Below, piece after piece: positions 39,750-50,052 of a DNA stretch of 64,000 nt; within the stretch, counting starts at the first letter, position 1; each line of letters begins with the position of its first letter. The notes beneath the pieces were generated by a model. It saw only the letters and a program-made list of their open reading frames with translations. It had not been told where the DNA came from and made no database searches. Position numbers and translations under genes: made by a program. The DNA lies in the NCBI GenBank assembly GCA_905221605.1, contig CAJNDS010002136.1, positions 70,001-134,000 on the forward strand, read 5' to 3'. The stretch is from Symbiodinium natans. Its lineage: Eukaryota > Sar > Dinophyceae > Suessiales > Symbiodiniaceae.

Positions 39750-39994
39750 TTTTCTTCTATCTCACACGCCATCTGCAAGGGCAGGCAGATCATAGACTTT
39801 GGACCGTCCTGTTTTGAGTGCACGTGCCTAAACCCTAAAAAACCCTAAACCCTAAACCTCATGAATCGTGGAGGCGCGTGTATGTTCTCGTGGCCTAACG
39901 CAGCTTGGCCGCTGTGACTATGCTTCGACCCTAGGGTTTAGGGTTTAGGGCTATTCCTACTTGAGCTTCTGGCGCCTGCGTGTCCAATGAATTC

Positions 39995-40093
39995 ATATGG
40001 GAGTTGCGACAATTCGGGACCCGAAATAGTAGGAATCCCAAGTAAGAAGGACCCCAGTAAGGTACCCCCGAATTTCGGAAACCCGCCCTATGA
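39995..40093. repeat. MITE family B, copy 9
   Basis: CATATGGGAGTTGCGACAAT to GAATTTCGGAAACCCGCCC. Confidence 0.75.
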
Positions 40094-40524
40094 GCTATGA
40101 GCAAAGAAGTTGGCTGGCGCAAGTGCTCTCTCGAAGAACAGATGTGCTTGAACCAAGTCGCTTTCTCTTTCCTGTAGGCCCTCGAGGCAAACATTGCAGT
40201 GTTGGTGGCTCCGCCTGGGCGAAATGCGCTTTGGTCTCCTTTTGTACAGACATCGAAGGAAGCCATCAACAATTAAACCTTGAAGCCCCCAAACCCCAAA
40301 CCCCAAACCCTAAACGCTAAACCCTTATTCAAATCTGCTCCGAACATGTCAGGGCTTGCTGCTAACGCACAATGGGGTTTAGGGTTTAGGTTTAGGGTTT
40401 AGGGCTTAGGGTTTCGGGTTTAGGGTTTAAGTTTAGGGTTTAAGTTTAGGGTTCAGGGTTTGGGGACCTCAGCCCTAAAAGATTGTCTCCCAGAATGGCT
40501 CAAGGATCTTGAGCTGACGTTCTT

Positions 40525-40590
40525 AACCCTAAACCCTAAACCCTAAACCCTAAACCCTAAACCCTAAACCCTAAACCCTAAACCCTAAAC
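40525..40590. repeat. CCCTAAA array
   Basis: Nine units, directly abutting the exon-like segment at 40591. Confidence 0.97.
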
Positions 40591-40654
40591 CTTGAAACTC
40601 CCCCAGAACAAGGTCGCCCCCAAGCTGCACGAGGGCGCTGGTGGGAGCTGGCGC
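40591..40654 (-). CDS. Exon between converging arrays; strand ambiguous
   Basis: Minus: acceptor GGCAG, 64 bp reading APAPTSALVQLGGDLVLGEF, donor GTTTAGG exactly at the array. Plus: acceptor CCCCCAG, 40607 to about 40670, reading KVAPKLHEGAGGSWRLPTLD with donor GTTTAGGG. Both readings are splice-consistent, a direct consequence of the symmetrical array flanks. Confidence 0.5.
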
Positions 40655-40671
40655 CTGCCCACCCTGGATGT

Positions 40672-40757
40672 TTAGGGTTTAGGGTTTAGGGTTTGGGGTT
40701 TAGGGTTTAGGGTTTGGGGTTTAGGGTTTAGGGTTTAGGAATTTAGGGTTTAGGGCG
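40672..40757. repeat. TTTAGGG array
   Basis: About 12 units with TTTGGGG variants. Confidence 0.96.
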
Positions 40758-40759
40758 AA

Positions 40760-41430
40760 GGATCAAAGAGGGTCAAGAGGGGTTTGAAGAAGTCAGGCCA
40801 ATGCAGGTTGGAGATAAGGCATGCATTTAGCCGAGGATGGTTTTCACCAGGCTTTTCGGGTTCAGCAGCGACGGATGGGCAAGTGTGCTACGCGCAACCC
40901 ACTCGGAAACAACACGGCCGCCCTAGTGAACTTCAGCCCTAAACCCTAAACCCCAAACCCTTAACGCTACACTCCAGGCCCTGAAATATTGAAGCCTATA
41001 GTGGCTAGTGTTGTGCTGTCTAGTGCTTCTGGGTTTTGGATGACTTTGGGGCGTTATAGGGGTTGAGGCCATGAGCCCCCCAAACCTCTCAACAGTTCAC
41101 GCAGGGCCGGGTTGCTCTGACGCTGTGGCCCAGTGGGCATTGCAACATGAGCTGGTTACCATGGCCTGCGTGGCTCGAGATTAGGGCTCGGCTTCTCAAC
41201 ATCTGGGGCTGGGCTGGTGGCATGCGGGGGTTTAGGGGTTTACGGGTTTAGGGGTTTAGGGTTGGGGATGAGATCGGAGCATATCGGACCTGTAGGTGGT
41301 TTAGGGGTTTAGGGTTTAGGGTTTAGGGCTCTACCAAGGGTGCCATGGAGGGATCCTGTTGCAAGGGGGGCCCTAAGGTGTTCACTTAGGAAAGCTGAGG
41401 GGTCAAGGTGTGGTGTTCATGCTGGCTCAA
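40760..41430. other. No recognised gene
   Basis: Short CCCTAAA (40935-40965) and TTTAGGG (41225-41330) tracts with unassigned sequence between them. Confidence 0.5.
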
Positions 41431-41433
41431 ATA

Positions 41434-41539
41434 CGGGGCTTCCTAAATTAGGGGTACCTTATTGGGGTCCGTTTTATCAGGGAATCCCACTATTTGGGGA
41501 TCTAAGTTGGGGATCCCCTATTTTCGTAAACCCCCCATG
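41434..41539. repeat. MITE family B, copy 10
   Basis: GGGGCTTCCTAAATTAGGGG to TTTTCGTAAACCCCCCATG. Confidence 0.8.
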
Positions 41540-41621
41540 CAGGTACTGGAAGGCTCGCCAGCAATCGCAAAAGTAGGATGAGCGCAGAGTCTCCGACCCT
41601 AAACCCTAAACCCTAAACCCT

Positions 41622-41906
41622 GTGCGGAGCTGCAACTGGTATTGTAGAAAAGAGTTAGTTGAGGGTTGGAAGGGTCAATGAACCCAGAAATCTTGTATGG
41701 CTCAAGATGGCCAAGAGCCGTCAGCTTTTGTTGAAAAAGTACGTACGCCTGGGGTTGGGTTTAACGGGTTGGAGTAGTCCCGTCCCTTCTCCCTTATCCT
41801 GTCCCCGTAGGGGTGGGTGTTCTTGTTTCTGGTTCGATCTGGGAAATCATATAGGCAACTGTTGAGGGTTGGTTTCTTTCCCTGTTCCCTTTCGGTTGCC
41901 CCCGTA
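41622..41906 (+). repeat. 5' LTR
   Basis: Starts GTGCGGAGCTGCAAC, ends GGTTGCCCCCGTA. The ends are not TG...CA. Confidence 0.88.
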
Positions 41907-41921
41907 GGTTATGAGCCCAAG
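41907..41921 (+). promoter_or_regulatory. Primer binding site, initiator tRNA-Met anticodon arm
   Basis: GGTTATGAGCCCAAG directly adjoins the 5' LTR. It pairs with the CUUGGGCUCAUAACC region of a eukaryotic initiator tRNA with U33, so a cleaved half-tRNA would be the primer. The element's own tRNA source is not in this window. Confidence 0.7.
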
Positions 41922-41973
41922 TTAGGTTCCCTGCGGTTGAGTGTTGTCTTAAGATCTTTCGGATCAAGAAGCA

Positions 41974-42735
41974 ATGCCTTCTCCCAAGCGATGGCTCCAA
42001 CCTTCCTCGGATGGTGGACAGAATGGTGGAGCTGGAAATGGTGCAGCTGAGTCTCTGGGTGAAAGAGCGGTGCTGGAAGAGGTGATTCCCGGCGCTGAAG
42101 AACATCTGGAAGAAGCCTTGGTTGCGGAAAACCCCAATGTGGGTATGAATCCCAATGTGGATATGGTTAGCAATGGCAAAAAGAGGTCCCTAGAAAGGGA
42201 GTCCAGCAAGGATATTCCTGCAGAAAAAGAAGTGGTTGAGACTTCGGAGACGGAGGTTGCCGTTGAGGAGGAGATGAAAAAGGTCAAAAAGAAGAGGAAA
42301 GCTGCAGTTATCGAAGATCCTTACACTCTCATGGTTCCAAAGCCGAAGAAGATGCCGGCGATCATTGAGAAGGGTGGATCATCATCCAATGTGGTGGTCT
42401 CTGCAGTGGAAAAAGCCTCGAAAATGCGCACAAAGTCAAATGTCGGTGGAAAGACAAAGAAGAAGGAGAAAAGTCAGAGTCCCAAAAAGGAAGAGGTGGT
42501 AATGGTGCAAGGTCCTGAGGAAAAGGATCGTCCATCTGATGCGGATGCACCAGCGTCTACCACTGTGAATGCGGAGCTGGGTCAATCTTGCCAAGCGATT
42601 GAGGACGCAAAGAGAGAAGGATTGGTATCCTCAATTCAAAGGTGCGTGCAGGATCCTGTTCTTACAGTTTCAGACCTGGAGTATATTCTGCTGCAACTTC
42701 ACCTCAAAATTGCCAACAATCGGAAAAAGAAGTGA
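41974..42735 (+). CDS. Charged ORF of the LTR element
   Basis: 253 codons from ATG. Lys/Glu-rich and mostly disordered, with a polybasic stretch (EEMKKVKKKRKAAVIEDP) resembling a nuclear localisation signal; the last 45 residues (VSSIQRCVQDPVLTVSDLEY then ILLQLHLKIANNRKKK) look folded. No zinc knuckle, protease, integrase or RT motif. Could be a reduced Gag-like protein or a captured host sequence. The only long ORF of the element, 52 nt after the primer site. Confidence 0.6.
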   Translation: MPSPKRWLQPSSDGGQNGGAGNGAAESLGERAVLEEVIPGAEEHLEEALVAENPNVGMNPNVDMVSNGKKRSLERESSKDIPAEKEVVETSETEVAVEEEMKKVKKKRKAAVIEDPYTLMVPKPKKMPAIIEKGGSSSNVVVSAVEKASKMRTKSNVGGKTKKKEKSQSPKKEEVVMVQGPEEKDRPSDADAPASTTVNAELGQSCQAIEDAKREGLVSSIQRCVQDPVLTVSDLEYILLQLHLKIANNRKKK

Positions 42736-43105
42736 TTGGATGGTATGGATGAAGGGATGGTTTTTCTCTTTCTGGAGACAGGTGCGCTGGAACAGCCAAT
42801 GTGCTGACAATGTGGTGGTTACTATTAAGGGTATGGAAATCCCTGATAGTAGAAGTTAGTAGTTTTTCGCGTAGCGAAGACCACGGTTTGTGGTGAAGAA
42901 GGCCGAAGAGTCTTCAATGATAAGAGGATCATGGTGGAAAAAGATTCTCTGTGGTTAGTGTGTTTAGCCAATGTGCTATAATTTCGTCCTGGATGACGTA
43001 AAACCATATTGTGCATTTCAAGCAGCTGGCTGCTGCCTTAATGGCAGTTTTTGGCCAAAAGATCTGCACCTCCAATGTGTCCTAGGAAATCCTAGGACAG
43101 GGGGA

Positions 43106-43393
43106 GTGCGGAGCTGCAACTGGTATTGTAGAAAAGAGTTAGTGTTGAGGGTTGGAAGGGTCAATGAACCCGGAAATCTTGTATGGCTCAAGATGGCCAA
43201 GAGCCGTCAGCTTTTGTTGAAAAAGTACGTACGCCTGGGGTTGGGTTTAACGGGTTGGAGTAGTCCCGTCCCTTCTCCCTTATCCTGTCCCCGTAGGGGT
43301 GGGTGTTCTTGTTTCTGGTTCGATCTGGGAAATCCATATAGGCAACTGTTGAGGGTTGGTTTCTTTCCCTGTTCCCTTTCGGTTGCCCCCGTA
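43106..43393 (+). repeat. 3' LTR
   Basis: Preceded by purine tract 43094-43105. Followed at once by CCCTGAACCCTAAACCC, the other side of the target array. Confidence 0.88.
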
Positions 43394-43510
43394 CCCTGAA
43401 CCCTAAACCCTAAACCCTAAACCCTATAGCATGCTGCTTCGATGCCCAGCTCATTCAGCTACTAAGTGTTGCAGGCTTGGAGTTCCAGGAGAAAACTGTG
43501 TGAGCCCCGC

Positions 43511-43577
43511 CTTCCGTTATCTTCAGCATGCCGGCCATGTCGTCAGCCAGGATGAAGTTGTCTGGGTCCACGTGTAT
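43511..43577 (-). CDS. Candidate exon (VDPDNFILADDMAGMLKITE)
   Basis: 67 bp, acceptor ACCCAG, GC donor. Reads VDPDNFILADDMAGMLKITE. The frame is also open upstream through TILVQIGDCTQIH, so the exon may be longer. Unrecognised. Confidence 0.55.
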
Positions 43578-43692
43578 CTGGGTGCAGTCGCCGATTTGCA
43601 CAAGAATCGTGCAGGTAAAAGCATGCCACGCGATAAACCCTAAACCCTAAACCCTAAATCCTAAACCCTAAACCCCAAACCGTAAACCCAAC

Positions 43693-43860
43693 CTGCATAC
43701 CCCGAATCCTGGCAGAGTGGGGCCTCAGTGCATCGTTGCCAGGTAAGTTTCCCCGCGCAGATCTCTACAAGGAGAGCTCCAAATACTGCCCATCCCGGGC
43801 CAAATTGGGGGTCGCCGTCAGCACTGCCTGTTCTACTGCGGAGCATGGAACCCAGAACTG
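43693..43860 (-). CDS. Candidate exon (AVFGALLVEICAGKLTWQRC)
   Basis: 168 bp, acceptor TTTTAG, donor GTTGGGTTTACGG. Contains LRSRTGSADGDPQFGPGWAV and EICAGKLTWQRCTEAPLCQD. Same strand as 43511-43577, possibly the same gene, into whose intron the LTR element inserted. Unrecognised. Confidence 0.45.
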
Positions 43861-44200
43861 CTAAAAGCTCGAGCATCCACGTCATTTCTAAACCCCACGA
43901 TGCTTCGTGCAGTTTAGGTTTAGGGTTTAGGTTTAGGATTTAGGGCTCAGGGGGTTTAGGTTTTCGGGATCTAGGGGTCGAGTTTTCGCGGCTTGCTGTC
44001 GAGGTGCCTTCACGTGCTCCTCGCAAAGCAGTGTGCGGAGAGCTCTGTTAGCCAAATCCCCAACCCATATTGCCCTCAAGAATGCAAAGCATCTCTATTC
44101 TCACACGTCTTAATATTGAGCCATCCGGTGCGGATCTACGCCTCCTGTTGTGTGTAAGGTGCTGGCAGCTATTGTTGTCACAACCTCCCTTGCCCTGTAT

Positions 44201-44272
44201 GCATGAGAGGGTTTACGAAAATGGGGGACCCCCTAAATAGACCCCAAAATAGTAGGATCCCCTTATCCGCCG
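44201..44272. repeat. MITE family B, copy 11, truncated
   Basis: GAGGGTTTACGAAAATGGGG to AAAATAGTAGGATCCCC; the other end is lost. Confidence 0.7.
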
Positions 44273-44394
44273 ACCCCAGGCGGGGGCGGCGTCAGTGAAG
44301 ACCCACTGCTTTTTATACTACCTTCCAGACCTCCATGCTGGCCCCCATCCCTGGCTATCTCACCACCCCCCCCCAACCCCGCTACCCCCCCCCG

Positions 44395-46923
44395 CCCCGC
44401 CCCATGGCCCCATGGTCCCCTGGCCCTATGCCTCTAGACCCGATCTGATGACTTTATCAGATGACATTAAAGGGACCCATGGCTCCTGGCCTCATAAAGG
44501 GCCCCAGTGCATGCCTGCCCTGCGCTTGCTCAGCCCTTCCCTCCGCCCGCCACTCATGGCCCCATCCCTTCGGCCCCTATGGCTCCATGGCCCCATCTTC
44601 TCGACCTCAAGGGCCCCAGTGGACGCCCATCCTTGGCCCCAGGGCCCCAGCCCCATGCCCCATGGTCCCTGTGGCCCGATGCCTCTAGACCCGATCTTCT
44701 TTAAGTGCATGCCCGCCGCCCGCTCCGCTTGCTCCGCCCTTCCCCCGCTCCACCCGCTCCATGGCCCTCGAGCCCCCACGGCCCCCAACCCATGCCTCCA
44801 TGGCCCCATGGCTCCTGGCGCTATATCCAATGTTTTATGCTTCGGCTTGGACGGCCAACCCCCTACTTTGTGGCTCCTGGCCCCATGGCCCCATGGTCGC
44901 CTGGCCCTATGCCGCCCTCCATGGCCCTCGAATTGCATGGCCCCCATGGACCCATGCCTCCATGGCCCCATGGCCTCGACCCCCATGCACCTGCATGGAC
45001 CTATGCTGTCTCCATGCTTCGGCTTGACGGCCAACCCCCTACTTTGCGGCTCCTGGCCCCATGGCCCCATGGTCCCCTGGCCCTATGCCTCTAGACCCAA
45101 GCAAATGACTTTAAAGGGCCCCAGTGCATGCCCGCCCGCTCCGCCCGCTCTGCTTGCTCCGCCCTCCATGGCCCTGGACTTGGCCTGGACCCATGCCTCC
45201 ATGGCCCCATGGCCTCAACCCCCATGGCCTGCATGGACCTATGCTTCCATGGCCCCATGGCTCCTGGCGCCATGGCCCCCAATGTCTCCATGCTTCCACG
45301 GCCAACCCCCTACTTTGTGGCTCCTGGCCCCATGGCCCCATGGTCCCCTGACCCTATGCCTCCAGACCCAATCAAATGACTTTAAAGGGCCCCAGTGCAT
45401 GCCCGCCCGCTCCGCCCGCTCCGCTTGCTCCGCCCTTCCCCGCTCCACCCGCCCTCCATGGCCCTCGACCCCCATGACCCCCATGGACCCATGCCTCCAT
45501 GGCCCCATGGCTCCTGGCGCCATGGCCCCCAATGTCTCCATGCTTCTGACGGCCCTACTTTGTGGCTCCTAACCCCATGGCCCCATGGTCCCCTGGCCTA
45601 TGCCTCTAGACCCAATCCACTGACTTTAAAGGGCCGCAGTGCATGCCACCCGCCCCGCCCGCTCCGCCCGCTCCGCTTGCTCCGCCCTTCCCCCGCTCCA
45701 CCGCCGACCCCCTACTTTGTGGCTCCTGGCCCCGTGGCCCTGGCCCTATGCCTCTAGACCCAATCGAAAATGACTTTAAAGGGCCCGCCCGCTCCGCCTG
45801 CTCCGTTTTTCCGCCGCTCCACCCCCCATGCTCCTGGCGCCATGGCCCCCAATGTCTCCATGCTTCCACGGCCAACCCCCTACTTTGTGGCTCCTGGCCC
45901 CATGGCCATGGTCTGCCTCTAGACCCAATCAAAGCGCATGCCCGGCCGCTCCGCCCCCCCCGCTCCACCCCCCATGGCCCCCATGGACCCATGCCCCATG
46001 GCTCGGCCACCCGCCCTCCATGGCCCTCGACCCCCATGACCCCCATATGGACCCATGCCTCCATGGCCCCATGGCTCCTGGCGCCATGTGGTTGCACGGC
46101 CAACCCCTACTTTTGGCTCCTTCCCCCATGGCCCCATGGTCCCCTTGCCCTATGCCTCTAGACCGTTCCGCTTGCTCCGCCCTTCCCCCGCTCCACCCGC
46201 CCTCCATGGCCCTCGACTCCCATGAATGGCTCCTGGCGCCATGGCCCCCAATGTCCATGGTTGGATGGCCAACCCCCTGCTTTTTGTGGCTCCTGGCCCC
46301 ATGGCCCCATGGTCCCCTGGCCCTATGCCTCGATCTAGACCCAATCAAATGACTTTAAAGGGCCCCAGTGCATGCCCGCCCGCTCCGCCCGCTCCGCTTG
46401 CTCCGCCCTTCCCCTCCGCCCGCTCCGCTTGCTCCCCCCTTCCCCCGCTCCACCCACCGTCCATGGCCCTCGACCCCCATGGCCCCCATGGACCCATGCC
46501 TCCATGGCCCCATGCCTCCTGGCGCCATGGCAATGTCTGGATGCTTCGACCCCTTTGAAGTCATTTGATTGGGTTTAGGGCCAGGAGCCACAAAGTAGGG
46601 GTTGGCCGTCGAAGCATGGAGACATTGGGGGCCAAACCCAGGAGCCATGGGGCCATGGAGGCATGGGTCCATGGGGGCCATGGGGGTTGAGGGCCATGGA
46701 GGGCGGGTGGAGCGGGGGAAGGGCGGAGCAAGCGGAGCGGGCGGAGCGGGCGGGCATGCACTGGGGCCCTTTAAAGAGGCATAGGGCTAGGGGACCATGG
46801 GGCCATGGGGCCAGGAGCCACAAAGTAGGGGGTTGGCCTGCATGCCCGCCCGCTCCGCCCTCCCCCGCTCCACCCGCCCTCCATGGCCCTCGACCCCATG
46901 GCTCCTGGCGCCATGGCCCCCAA
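44395..46923. repeat. CCATGG-rich satellite, left part
   Basis: Imperfect tandem copies of about 240-290 bp. A unit holds CCTATGCCTCTAGACCCAAT, GACTTTAAAGGGCCCCAGTG, CGCTCCGCTTGCTCCGCCC, GCGCCATGGCCCCCAATGTC and CCAACCCCCTACTTTGTGGC. Copies start near 44405, 44660, 45080, 45353, 45595, 45745, 45915, 46150 and 46325. One copy (about 46553-46840) is inverted. Long Pro/His/Trp-rich or Gly-rich ORFs (up to 425 aa) arise because the unit lacks stops; not genes. Confidence 0.93.
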
Positions 46924-47220
46924 CTTGGAAGGGCGTCGGTTTCGTAAGTGAATAGGCTTGTTAACGAAAATAATATCTCGTGTAAGTGAACATAATAATA
47001 CGGGTAAGCATGGTTTATTGCATTTATAAGTATGCTATGGTGCATATTTATTTTGTTACATTTAGTATGTTGGTAGCATGGACATATATTTAAAAAATAA
47101 ATGATGTAGATGGATAGCACCAATATATGTCTAAAACAATAATTATAGATAATTGCACTAAATGATTATACGAATTTAATGTGACTCATTTACCCTACTT
47201 AGCTAAACACACTTGTTTGT
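46924..47220 (+). repeat. Left terminal and subterminal region
   Basis: TIR CTTGGAAG, then AT-rich DNA with GTAAGTGAA twice (46944, 46980) and GTAAGCATGG/TAAGTATGCT. Such subterminal repeats are transposase-binding sites in CACTA and related elements. Confidence 0.75.
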
Positions 47221-47260
47221 TTTAGCAAGCAAGCTAAATCAGTTTGTTTGTAAAGGAGGA

Positions 47261-48290
47261 ATGGCATTGGAGACCATTCCGAAGAAGCAAATGTTTTTTA
47301 AACCGTGGATGCAAGATGTTTGCAGAGTTGCATATATGTGTGCTCGCTGGCAGTCATGGCACGATCGAGATGCCAATTTAAGCAGGGCACGCATGTTTGT
47401 GATTGTGGGTATTTGCAGCTTGTTGCTCAGACTTTTGCTTGTGAAGATTCAGCACCGTCAGTTTTGGCATGATTCCTGCAGATGTTGATCGCCGAGTCAG
47501 CATGCTCTTGGAGGGTGCAGCCACTGGAGAGAAGTTGGTGAACACAGTTCACCAAATCATGCAGGTTTTGAGAGACAATGGGCTCGTAAGCTCTATGAGA
47601 CTGCTTCCCTCGGCAGTTGGGGTCCATCCCAAAAATAGGGATGGCATGGGCTTGAACAGCTCTGACGTCCACACTCTTCTTTCGAACCTCCTCGAAGTAG
47701 GATTCGTGTCGGAGAGGACACATTGTGTTGCTATCGAGCCAGCGAACGATGAAGAATTGAAATGGAATCAGCAGCTCATCGACAGTTGCCAGGGGCTGCT
47801 GGGGACGATGAAACCTCTGCAGACACTGAAGGCATTGAGCCTTTGTGGCAGTCACACCAATTTTGTTCTTCGGGTCATCGCCGATGCTGCCCCTCATCAG
47901 GGCCCCGAGAGCGAAAAGGTCACCGTGGGAGGCCGGCTTGATGTGGGGTTGGTGTCCAAGGTCGACAAAGCCCTCGCCGACCATGTTCGGCATGGCTTGA
48001 ATTGGGAGGTGTTGTCGTCATCGGTGGGCCTTCGCTGGCCAGAACTCTTGCAGATGATCCAAGCTGCAGGGAATGCTACCCTACAGAAGAGCGAGTCCGA
48101 GTTGCAGTGCTCAGGAAGACATTCGAACTCATCGTGTCACAGCAGAAGGCCGGCATCCAGCTGGACTTCAACGGCATCAAGAAGAAAGCACTCTCATCCC
48201 GCCCGGCCTGTGGCAATTCCTTCGCTCACTTTTACCAGTTCGCTTTAAAGCTTCTTGTCCTCAGCATGTATCGCTTGCAGGGCTATATAG
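47261..48290 (+). CDS. Transposon cargo protein 1, probable frameshift
   Basis: An exon from ATG 47261 (MALETIPKKQMFFKPWMQDV) may join at TCCTGCAG 47483 or read through; the main frame is 47469-48080 (DVDRRVSMLLEGAATGEKLV..., 200 codons). From about 48085 the coding signal moves to another frame (RVRVAVLRKTFELIVSQQKA, then ...HFYQFALKLLVLSM), so a 1-2 base shift or a tiny intron lies between 48065 and 48095. No family recognised. The long minus-strand ORF across it (47427-47993) is a shadow. Confidence 0.5.
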
Positions 48291-48407
48291 CTCGCATTGC
48301 AGATAGACCTTGTTTGTTGCATGCCAGCATGTGAGTATAGTTGGGTCTGCATATAGGTTTTTTGTAGAGCAGGTATTGTGGTGGAGCCGAAGGCCTCTTC
48401 TTGACAG

Positions 48408-49747
48408 AGACGGAGAGGTTCGTGAGGGCCAGGGGCTCCACGACAGCACTCGGCGAGAAGGTGTGGGAGGCGATCTGTCATGAAATCAAAGGCAGCAAGA
48501 GCCAGCTGCCCTTCCTTCGGCACGGGTTGCTGAAACTCGCCATGACCGGCATGCACTTGAGTGCCACAGATTGCAAGCGAGTTTTCAGCAACAGCTCCAT
48601 GGTTGGCAAGGCTGTGAAGGCTGACGGGCTCATGTCCCAGCTCCGAACACTGGCTACTCAAGCGAGCCACGGAGCTCTCGCCGACCAGAAGCTTGTGAAT
48701 GTCTTGGGAGTGGTGGACTCCAACATGGTGGCTCATGTGATGAACATGCAGGTCGCAGATGAGAAAAAATACAGATCTCTGGAGGGCATCTGCCACGATG
48801 CTGTGTCGATTGTCGCCAGGGTCCTCGGTGTGCCGATTGCTTCCCCGTGGGAGGCCCATGCCGAAGCACTCCCTGCAGCCGAATCCGGAGGGAAAGCAGC
48901 AGATCGACTCGTTGAGCTTAACCCGGACGGGTCCATGAAGCAGCCAGGTGAAATCTTGGAAGCTATGTCTATCAAGCCTGGAACGTTCGTTCGCCGGAAG
49001 AAGAACAAAGTCGAATGCGAAGTCTTGCATGTTCATGATGCTGTCAAGCTCAAAAACCTGAGCGACGGCCGGGCAGTGAGGGTCCAGATCGATGCTTTTG
49101 TTCGAGGCGAATGGCAAGTGTATACCCCGAAGCAAGAGGTGCATGAGATCATGGACCTCCAACCATATGGGCCCCAATCAGTCCACCCCGATTTCGACAT
49201 CGCCCACACAGTGGCCAAGATCCATTGCGAGATGCATGCTGTCGTTCAGAACCTTGATGTGCATGCCACGATGGAGAAGGTGAAGCTGCAGCTTCGGCCT
49301 ACCAAAACCCTTGTCACGAAGTCGGCTATCGGCAAGGGCAAATTGAGTCTCGTTCCCTTCAGCTCCAAGGTTGTTGTCCGAAGCAAATCCGACACCCTGC
49401 AGGGAGCTGCAGAAGTGACTTTGAAAAAGGGATGCCACGATCGTCGCTTCTTCATTGTCGCCTCCAACATCATGCCCAAAGCAAGCGAGGATGCCCCTGA
49501 TGTGCTCGTGGGTTTCTTGTCCCCGTTCTTCTTCGTCCAGACAGTAGACGAGGAGAGTAAGGCCAACATGACGATTGTCTTGTCAGGGACCAACTCATCC
49601 GAGATTCGCATACCGATCATGAAGAACCTTGTCCCTTTGCCTGCTGGGCAAGAGCTCTTGATCTTCAAGGCAAAGGCCCCAAAGCAGGAAGAGCCACTGG
49701 AGGCAGCATCCCCTGAGAGACGAGTGAAAGGCAAGAGGGCTGCATGA
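48408..49747 (+). CDS. Transposon cargo protein 2, large exon
   Basis: 446 codons after a CTTGACAG acceptor, to TGA at 49747. Starts ETERFVRARGSTTALGEKVW; ends in a basic tail (SPERRVKGKRAA). Middle parts (DRLVELNPDGSMKQPGEILE, GTFVRRKKNKVECEVLHVHD) suggest a beta-rich domain; no catalytic motif seen. Probably continues cargo protein 1 through an intron at about 48270-48407. Unrecognised. Confidence 0.6.
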
Positions 49748-50052
49748 TTGCAGTGTGACATGCAAAGTGCTAGCATGATTTTGACATGAGCTCGGGAGTG
49801 TAGCACCTCGGGCGAGAGATCAACATGGGTTTGTCAGAGATGCACTGATGGAGGCTTTCATCGGTTGTGCAAAATTTGGATGCTCGGATTGTGCTGTAGC
49901 AGGTGCATGGAGCAGCAATTCTGAGTCTTGCTTTGTTGCATGAAACATGTGAAAGCTCGCAGCATGCATTGCAGCCCATTTTGCGCGCAATTTCGCACCT
50001 TTGTTTGCCATTGTGCTGACTTGTCAGCAACCCAACCTGTTCAGATTCAGAT

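Larger units (their letters stand above)
41622..43393 (+). mobile_element. Short LTR retrotransposon, Copia-type half-tRNA primer site
   Basis: Direct repeats 41622-41906 (285 bp) and 43106-43393 (288 bp) differ by one substitution and two small indels, so the insertion is recent. Immediately after the left LTR, 41907-41921 (GGTTATGAGCCCAAG) is complementary to the anticodon arm of an initiator tRNA-Met (GGGCUCAUAACC), the type of internal primer used by Drosophila copia. Immediately before the right LTR is a purine tract (GGACAGGGGGA). The insertion is inside a CCCTAAA array; CCCT (or ACCCT) is repeated at both ends as target duplication, although the repetitive target makes its length uncertain. 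The internal 1.2 kb has one ORF and no gag-pol, so it depends on another element for reverse transcriptase. Confidence 0.85.

Noticed and set aside
41698-41706. TGGCTCAAG in the LTR (also 43184 and 40496) as a dinoflagellate spliced-leader relic
   Set aside because: Only nine bases match the end of the leader and the rest does not; with 64 kb on two strands such matches are expected by chance.
44295-46681. Long ORFs (up to 425 aa, Pro/His/Trp- or Gly/Met-rich) on both strands
   Set aside because: Translation of the CCATGG satellite, which lacks stops in several frames; composition follows the repeat, no domains.
48245-49177. 310-aa minus-strand ORF
   Set aside because: Antisense to the plus-strand cargo exon 48408-49747, which has splice context and better protein composition.
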